The notes below the pieces were generated by a model that did not search any database, had not been told where the DNA came from, and saw only the letters and a program-made list of their open reading frames with translations. Made by a program: the position numbers and the translations under genes. Below are positions 23,025 to 29,062 of a stretch of 29,062 nt of DNA, piece by piece. The stretch lies in contig CABSMS010000017.1 of the NCBI GenBank assembly GCA_902478885.1, positions 1 to 29,062 of the forward strand, written 5' to 3'. Numbering within the stretch: the first letter of the stretch is position 1; each line of letters starts with the position of its first letter. The stretch comes from an uncultured Collinsella sp. GTDB taxonomy: Bacteria > Actinomycetota > Coriobacteriia > Coriobacteriales > Coriobacteriaceae.

Positions 23025-23657
23025 ATGGGTAAGAAGTCTCGGGCTCGGGTTGCTGCGGCGGGAACTCGCAAGGATCCTGGTCGTCGGGTTGCCGAGGGTA
23101 AAAAGGTCGATCGTGCTGAGAAGGACAAGAAGGTCGGTGCGCATGCTCATCCTGAGTGGGCGCCCCATTTGAATTCGGCTAGTGAGGACTTGACCGCCAA
23201 GCTGTTTACGATGGTCGAGGTCATCTTGGGCGTGGTGCCTGTGGTGGTCATTGGCCTGTTCCTGGCCTCTAAGGATGCCACGAGCGTGGATAAGCTCACC
23301 GAGGTCTTTTCGCAGGAGCCCTCGATGGTGGTCACGTTTATTTCTGCGTGCTTGCAGCCGTTTGTGGCGTACATGCTGTATATGGTCTACCGCAAATACT
23401 GCGAGGGCGACGCTGGTTTTGTCGCCGGCAACCTGATCGGTCTTTTGTGCTCCGAGATCCTACTGCTCAATATCCCGGGCGTCATCGGTATGGGCATCTT
23501 GCTGTGGCGTGTTTGGCGCAACGTCGCCCCGCACTTTGAGAGCTGGTTGTTTGAGCGCCGTTTTACGGGCGTAGTGGCCGACATTGCCGGTTCGCTCGTG
23601 ATTCTGGCCTTGGCGTTTATGTGCGCCACCGCCGCCCGCGGTCTCGCGGGCATGTAG
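23025..23657 (+). CDS. Hypothetical multi-pass membrane protein
   Basis: I do not recognise this 210-residue protein. The first 45 residues are strongly basic (MGKKSRARVAAAGTRKD..., many Lys/Arg) and should lie in the cytoplasm. They are followed by about four or five hydrophobic helices at roughly 63-82, 101-122, 133-163 (one or two) and 183-205. ATG 23025 is preferred over 23010 because GGGGTG lies about 8 bases upstream. The GC content matches the host, and an intact frame with a terminator downstream argues for a real, expressed gene. No catalytic motif is seen; a lineage-specific membrane protein is the safest label. Confidence 0.75.
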   Translation: MGKKSRARVAAAGTRKDPGRRVAEGKKVDRAEKDKKVGAHAHPEWAPHLNSASEDLTAKLFTMVEVILGVVPVVVIGLFLASKDATSVDKLTEVFSQEPSMVVTFISACLQPFVAYMLYMVYRKYCEGDAGFVAGNLIGLLCSEILLLNIPGVIGMGILLWRVWRNVAPHFESWLFERRFTGVVADIAGSLVILALAFMCATAARGLAGM

Positions 23658-23711
23658 TCTGTCCTCACCGACCACGGAGCGCAGGGCAACTGCTGGTTTC
23701 ACCGCTCCGGA

Positions 23712-23797
23712 CGTCAGACCCGCGGCGCATCCCTTTCCCTCTCGCTCACGGCTTCGCAGAGTCACGCGAGGCAAAGGCATGCGCCGCGGGTCTGACG
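23712..23797. repeat. 86-bp hairpin element sharing its loop with the one at 22767
   Basis: 23712-23730 and 23779-23797 are perfect 19-bp inverted arms; pairing extends to 30 bp (23712-23741 / 23768-23797) with two mismatches. The loop contains TCGCTCACGGCTTCGCAG, as in the element at 22767-22852, although the arms are unrelated. The total length (86 bp) is identical. It follows the membrane protein gene and is again followed by a GTGCCGCCCC terminator. Confidence 0.88.
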
Positions 23798-23839
23798 ACG
23801 CGGGCTTGCCAACGAGTTTTGGCTAATAGATTGGTTTGT

Positions 23840-23867
23840 GTGCCGCCCCTTTGGGGCGGCACTTTTT
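23840..23867 (+). terminator. Intrinsic terminator after the membrane protein gene
   Basis: GTGCCGCCCC (23840-23849), loop TTT, GGGGCGGCAC (23853-23862), then TTTTT. It is nearly the same as the terminator at 22903, including the preceding GTTTGT. Confidence 0.9.
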
Positions 23868-24120
23868 GTGTGGGGTCCCGGTCTCCACAATTTTCGTCAA
23901 GCTTTTGGTTAGATTTTGGTCAGTTGGCGTAAGGGTGGAAGGCCAAAAGATTGTTGGCGAAAAAAGCTCAGAGAAAGTGCTGGCAGGGGAGTTGTTGAGG
24001 TTTTCGACAGTTTTTGTCAGCAAGAATCTTCATAGCTATTGCTGCGGATTTCGTTGCCGTGGCCGCGATGGTGCGGGATGCTGGGCGTAAGCGTCGAATG
24101 CTCCGATTTTGGAGGCCAAC
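23868..24120. other. AT-richer intergenic stretch with a repeated TTTTNGNCAR decamer
   Basis: No gene is convincing here. Four related decamers occur: TTTTCGTCAA (23891-23900), TTTTGGTCAG (23914-23923), TTTTCGACAG (24001-24010) and TTTTTGTCAG (24011-24020), the last two in tandem. They could be operator sites for the downstream gene or chance in T-rich DNA. The ribosome site GGAGG of the next gene lies at about 24111-24115. Confidence 0.35.
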
Positions 24121-24543
24121 ATGGATCTGTTTCTTGAGACTCCGCAGCAACAAGCTGAGCGCATGCTGCGTCAGCAGCAACGACTCATGGAGATGCAAAT
24201 GCAGGGGGCGGCAGCCCAGCCCCCTGCGCAAAATGCCACGCCTGCGGTTTCGCCTGCGGGCGAATCGGCACCAGAGGCCTATTCCGTACAGCAAGATTCA
24301 TATGCGCAGGAGCTCGCGTTCGACAAGCGTCGTGCGCGTCGTCGCCGCGTGGGCCAGCGCCTGCGCACATTGGCGATGATCGTGCTCATCCCGCTGGGGC
24401 TTGCGGCAATCTTCTTGGCCTCATATGCCCTCACGTGCATTCTCAACGGTGCCTCGCCCAATGAGGTGCTCCAGCATCTAGCGGCCCTGGGCCAGCGCCT
24501 AGGCGATGTCGCAACAACCATCCGCGCCGGCTGGGAGAGTTAG
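24121..24543 (+). CDS. Hypothetical single-pass membrane protein
   Basis: 140-residue protein that I do not recognise. The N-terminal 65 residues are rich in Gln, Met, Ala and Pro (ETPQQQAERMLRQQQRLMEMQMQ), probably a short helix followed by a disordered linker. A very basic patch KRRARRRRVGQRLR (69-82) precedes one membrane helix (about 84-108), predicting a cytoplasmic N-terminus. The C-terminal 30 residues look helical. GGAGG five bases before ATG 24121 fixes the start; an earlier TTG is less likely. No function can be assigned. Codon use is host-like, in contrast to the next two genes. Confidence 0.7.
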   Translation: MDLFLETPQQQAERMLRQQQRLMEMQMQGAAAQPPAQNATPAVSPAGESAPEAYSVQQDSYAQELAFDKRRARRRRVGQRLRTLAMIVLIPLGLAAIFLASYALTCILNGASPNEVLQHLAALGQRLGDVATTIRAGWES

Positions 24544-24633
24544 CGTTTGTCACATTAGGACTTCCAGGGTGTACGAATTATCGCCACGAGCAGAATTCTT
24601 GCATCCTGTGGGTCCTGTCGTGCGACTGAATAG

Positions 24634-24654
24634 TATTATTGAAGATGAATAATA
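24634..24654. promoter_or_regulatory. Inverted repeat at the nucleotidyltransferase promoter
   Basis: TATTATT (24634-24640) and AATAATA (24648-24654) form a perfect inverted repeat around a 7-base spacer, ending 12 bases before the ATG of the nucleotidyltransferase gene. Its AT-richness and position suggest an operator or -10 region, perhaps bound by the HTH protein encoded second in the operon. Confidence 0.45.
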
Positions 24655-24666
24655 ATAGGATTTGTT

Positions 24667-25197
24667 ATGTATAAGCAGGATTTAGAACAGACTCTTTTGG
24701 GCATTGACGAAGAGGCGGAGCTGGAAATAGGTCCAAGAGACGACAGGCCGAACGTTGTATTGGTGGGAGGAAGCGCCTTCATGCTAAACGATGTGACGAA
24801 TCGTTCGGTTACACATGACATTGATGTGTTTGAGGCAGATAGGTGCCTCCGCGAGATCATAGCTCGATACCCCGAGGTGAATGGTATGGCGGTGGCATAT
24901 TGTAATCAGATGCCGTTCAATTACGAAGATCGTTTGATTCCCTTGGATATTGGGGCGCGTTTTATCAGGTACTTTACGCCATCCTTGGAGGACCTGGCGG
25001 TAATGAAGCTCTATGCCTACCGTCCGAACGACATCATCGATCTTCATAGTCAGGCATTCGTCGACCGACTTGATTGGGGGCTGCTCGAACGGCTTATATT
25101 CGACGAGGGAGAAGCACTGGCGTCGTCGCCTTCGGAGCGAAGCTATCAAGAGATGGTCTGTGCATACAGGCAATACAAAAAGGAGGTGCTCGGTTGA
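24667..25197 (+). CDS. DUF6036/AbiEii-like nucleotidyltransferase
   Basis: 176-residue soluble protein with a nucleotidyltransferase core: VVLVGGSAFML (31-41) followed by THDIDVFEA, giving the GGSx...DxD pattern with Asp51 and Asp53 as metal ligands. The later segment SLEDLAVMKLYAYRPNDIIDL has the Lys-containing helix and acidic stretch typical of DUF6036 and AbiEii-type proteins. Some relatives are toxins that modify tRNA or other nucleic acids, or antiphage components; others are uncharacterised. Its stop overlaps the next start by four bases (TTGA). The two genes have a lower GC content and different codon use from their neighbours, suggesting acquisition. Function as a toxin is inferred. 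Confidence 0.78.
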   Translation: MYKQDLEQTLLGIDEEAELEIGPRDDRPNVVLVGGSAFMLNDVTNRSVTHDIDVFEADRCLREIIARYPEVNGMAVAYCNQMPFNYEDRLIPLDIGARFIRYFTPSLEDLAVMKLYAYRPNDIIDLHSQAFVDRLDWGLLERLIFDEGEALASSPSERSYQEMVCAYRQYKKEVLG

Positions 25198-25757
25198 ATC
25201 TGACCTTTGAGGGATTCTTAAAAGGCTATTGCCGAGAGCTATCCGGACAGCAGTCGCTGAGTTTTAGAAAATTGGTTGAGCAGGCGACGACGGATGCGCC
25301 GCGCGTGGCGGAGCCTCTGTTTTTGCTCGCTTTGGCGCAAGGAAAAGCCGAATACGTTCTGCGCTTATCCGAGGGCTCGTGGATGGAACAGGATTACCGA
25401 GACGTTTTATCCTTGTACGGCCAAGCGGGTAGCATGGCGTCTCTATGCGCCAAAAGTGAGCTCCCTAATCGTTATGCCAACGTTTGGCGTGCGTATAGAG
25501 CGGTGAAGGAAAAGCCGGCGGCCGATAGAAGGGTGAACGCCCTGATGAGAAAGAAAACGCTGGAAGCATTGGAGGAATCGGGTGTAACGCGCTATGGCCT
25601 CTGCCGTGCTCTGCGCCTGAATAAGGGAAACGTATACGCATACTTGGCCGGCGATGACTCAAAGGTGAGCAGGAAAACGGCGCGCCGCATTATGGAATAT
25701 GCGGAGGAGAGGGGCGCCCAAGAAGGGGCCGGGCGCCCGGTGTGTGTGGCGGGGTAA
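25194..25757 (+). CDS. Helix-turn-helix protein paired with the nucleotidyltransferase
   Basis: 187-residue protein starting at TTG 25194. This start is set by a strong AGGAGG site seven bases upstream and by the four-base overlap with the preceding gene; farther upstream in-frame starts would lie inside the nucleotidyltransferase. The first 120 residues are helical and unrecognised (GYCRELSGQQSLSFRKLVEQ...). The C-terminal third, about 125-170, looks like an XRE-type HTH: ESGVTRYGLCRALRLNKGNVYAYLAGDDS, then VSRKTARRIMEYA. This fits an antitoxin/autorepressor or a specificity partner for the nucleotidyltransferase. The gene order (enzyme first, DNA-binding protein second) is reversed from many toxin-antitoxin operons. 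Confidence 0.75.
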   Translation: MNLTFEGFLKGYCRELSGQQSLSFRKLVEQATTDAPRVAEPLFLLALAQGKAEYVLRLSEGSWMEQDYRDVLSLYGQAGSMASLCAKSELPNRYANVWRAYRAVKEKPAADRRVNALMRKKTLEALEESGVTRYGLCRALRLNKGNVYAYLAGDDSKVSRKTARRIMEYAEERGAQEGAGRPVCVAG

Positions 25758-25808
25758 GATTGATCGCGGTTTTGATTGATGACCGATTGGGTTTGTTGGG
25801 CGGAGTCT

Positions 25809-27164
25809 ATGTCTGCTATTGATATCGTGCTTGTTGTGATCGCCTTGGTGGCGGTGGGGGTTGCTGTGGCTTGCGCCCTCCAGCTCAAGAGCCTGCGTGC
25901 CGAGTTGCGGGAGCGTGGCGACAGTAGCGCGGAAACGCTGGCAGCACTCGAGCAGGCCAACAACACGCTCGATGCCCTGAACGTCGCGCTGGCCGAAACC
26001 CGCCGCACGGCCAATGTCATCGCGCAGCAGCAGACGACCGATGCGGCCGTGGAGCAGCAACGTTACCTGACCATCGCACGCGAGTTTTCGCAAGCTGGTG
26101 ACCGGATGGATGACCTGCGCCGCGAGACGGCCCAACAGCTCGGTGCCAACCGCGAGGGCATCGAGCATCGCCTGGACAAGGTGCGCGAGACGGTCGATGC
26201 CCAGCTGGGCGCCATCCGCAAGGACAACAACGTGCAACTCGATCAGATGCGCGCGACGGTGGACGAGAAGCTCTCCCGCACGCTCAACGACCGCCTGTCT
26301 GCATCGTTTAAGCAGGTGAGCGACCAGCTCGAGGCCGTGTACAAGGGGTTGGGCGACATGCAATCCATCGCCACCGGCGTGGGCGATCTTAAGCGCGTGC
26401 TGGGCAATGTGAAGGCGCGCGGTATTTTGGGCGAGGTGCAGCTGGGTGCGATCCTGACGGACATCCTCACACCCGACCAGTATCTGGAAAACGTTGCCAC
26501 CAGGCCCGGAGCCTCGGAGCGTGTTGAGTTTGCCGTCAAGCTGCCGGTGGACGAGGGCGACCCCGTGCTGCTGCCGATTGACTCTAAGTTTCCGGGCGAC
26601 GCGTACGAGCACTTGCTCGACGCGCAGGAGTCGGGCGATGCGGAGACCGTGGCGGCTGCGCGCAAGACGCTCGACACCATGGTCAAGCGCGAGGCCAAGG
26701 ACATCTGCGAAAAGTACCTGAGTGTGCCGGCAACGACCAACTTTGGCATCATGTTCGTTCCGTTTGAGGGACTGTACGCCGAGGTCGTCAGCCGCCCCGG
26801 GCTTATCGAGACCCTGGGCCGCGACTATCACGTCAACGTTGCCGGTCCCAGCACCATGGCGGCCATCCTCAACAGCTTGCAGATGAGCTATCAGACGTTT
26901 AAGTTGCAAAAACGTACCGACGACGTGCTGCGCGTGCTCTCCGCCGTCAAGGCCGAGCTGCCGCGCTATCAAAAGGCGCTGCGCCGCGCCCAGCAGCAGA
27001 TCGAGACCGCGGGCAAAACGGTCGAGGGCATCATCACCACGCGCACCAACGTCATGGAGCGCAAGCTCAAGGACATCGACGCGCTGGAAGACGCCGACCA
27101 AGCCGATGAGATCTTGGGACTCACGCCCGCGGGCCTTTCCACAGACCAAGAAGACGAGGACTAA
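25809..27164 (+). CDS. rmuC: DNA recombination protein RmuC family
   Basis: 451-residue protein with an N-terminal membrane helix (about 5-23), then a long coiled coil (about 25-190) and a C-terminal RmuC domain. Diagnostic sequence includes RGILGEVQLGAILTDILTPDQYLENV, LPIDSKFPGDAYEHLLDA and FGIMFVPFEGLYAEV, ending in KLKDIDALEDADQADEILGL. RmuC proteins limit recombination at inverted repeats and are thought to have a PD-(D/E)XK-like nuclease fold; this matters because the window is rich in long inverted repeats. ATG 25809 follows GCGGAG; an upstream TTG at 25776 is possible but lacks a site. It lies 51 bases after the HTH gene and has host-like codon use. Confidence 0.93.
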   Translation: MSAIDIVLVVIALVAVGVAVACALQLKSLRAELRERGDSSAETLAALEQANNTLDALNVALAETRRTANVIAQQQTTDAAVEQQRYLTIAREFSQAGDRMDDLRRETAQQLGANREGIEHRLDKVRETVDAQLGAIRKDNNVQLDQMRATVDEKLSRTLNDRLSASFKQVSDQLEAVYKGLGDMQSIATGVGDLKRVLGNVKARGILGEVQLGAILTDILTPDQYLENVATRPGASERVEFAVKLPVDEGDPVLLPIDSKFPGDAYEHLLDAQESGDAETVAAARKTLDTMVKREAKDICEKYLSVPATTNFGIMFVPFEGLYAEVVSRPGLIETLGRDYHVNVAGPSTMAAILNSLQMSYQTFKLQKRTDDVLRVLSAVKAELPRYQKALRRAQQQIETAGKTVEGIITTRTNVMERKLKDIDALEDADQADEILGLTPAGLSTDQEDED

Positions 27165-27171
27165 TTGCAAC

Positions 27172-27216
27172 AAGGCAGCGGGGCACCGGCGCAAACGCGG
27201 GCACCCCGCTGCCTTT
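27172..27216 (+). terminator. Intrinsic terminator of rmuC
   Basis: AAGGCAGCGGGG (27172-27183) pairs perfectly with CCCCGCTGCCTT (27204-27215), followed by only a short T-run (TTTC). It begins 7 bases after the stop codon. Confidence 0.8.
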
Positions 27217-27291
27217 CACATCGCGCTTGCCTGAAGTGCGCTTTAGTGTGCAACAATGGCGTTTCGCCCTATCAGACGCGAAAGGAAGCCC

Positions 27292-29062
<1,771 letters not shown>

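Noticed and set aside
24014..24379. 121-codon plus-strand frame overlapping the start of the small membrane protein gene
   Set aside because: Overlaps the better-supported frame at 24121, which has GGAGG five bases before its ATG; the alternative is Arg/Trp-rich and unlike a real protein.
25659..27194. 511-codon minus-strand frame across rmuC
   Set aside because: Antisense shadow with His/Leu/Arg-rich low-complexity product; the plus-strand RmuC domain is unambiguous.

Overview
The window looks like a chromosomal segment from a strictly anaerobic, high-GC actinobacterium of the Coriobacteriia, most like Collinsella. This is an inference. It rests on GC-rich coding bias, pyruvate:ferredoxin oxidoreductase and rubrerythrin (anaerobe markers), LytS/LytTR signalling, carbamate kinase and the general gene set. 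I recognise no phage, insertion-sequence transposase, CRISPR array or rRNA here.

Layout. 1-2213 is the 3' part of nifJ, ending in a terminator nested inside a large inverted repeat. 2496-5042 (minus strand) holds a DUF4143-type AAA ATPase with three direct repeats at its promoter end, then a two-gene unit (DUF3830 protein plus an unrecognised helical protein). 5043-5644 is an AT-richer intergenic region. 5645-6607 is carbamate kinase, convergent with a frameshifted C39-like cysteine peptidase (6887-7887, minus). 8243-11103 carries an APC amino-acid permease and a metal-dependent amidohydrolase. 11222-13380 is a LytS/LytTR two-component pair. 13473-15778 encodes a zinc-dependent phospholipase C-like protein and a UMF1/Atg22-type MFS transporter. 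15950-19266 is a glycosyltransferase overlapping a second LytS kinase, followed by a second LytTR regulator. 19363-19830 is a YfcE-like phosphodiesterase. tRNA-Asp(GTC) lies at 20242-20319 with its own promoter and terminator. 20679-22745 groups an Rrf2 regulator, an Fe-S-less MutY-like glycosylase and rubrerythrin, plausibly a redox/oxidative-damage group. Two small membrane proteins, a nucleotidyltransferase/HTH gene pair, RmuC and the start of an ABC exporter complete the window.

How the genes relate. The two kinase/regulator pairs are close paralogues: a two-helix membrane anchor, a GAF-like sensor region, a His_kinase/HATPase module and a LytTR regulator. The first directly follows the permease/amidohydrolase genes. 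The second is translationally coupled to a glycosyltransferase. The permease, amidohydrolase and carbamate kinase could belong to amino-acid or peptide-derivative catabolism, but no substrate can be read from the sequence.

The most unusual material is (i) a set of long, nearly perfect inverted repeats placed just after stop codons, two of which share a conserved loop and are followed by near-identical terminators; (ii) a lower-GC bicistron of a DUF6036/AbiEii-like nucleotidyltransferase and an HTH protein, a candidate toxin-antitoxin or defence pair; and (iii) the ATPase with phased direct repeats.
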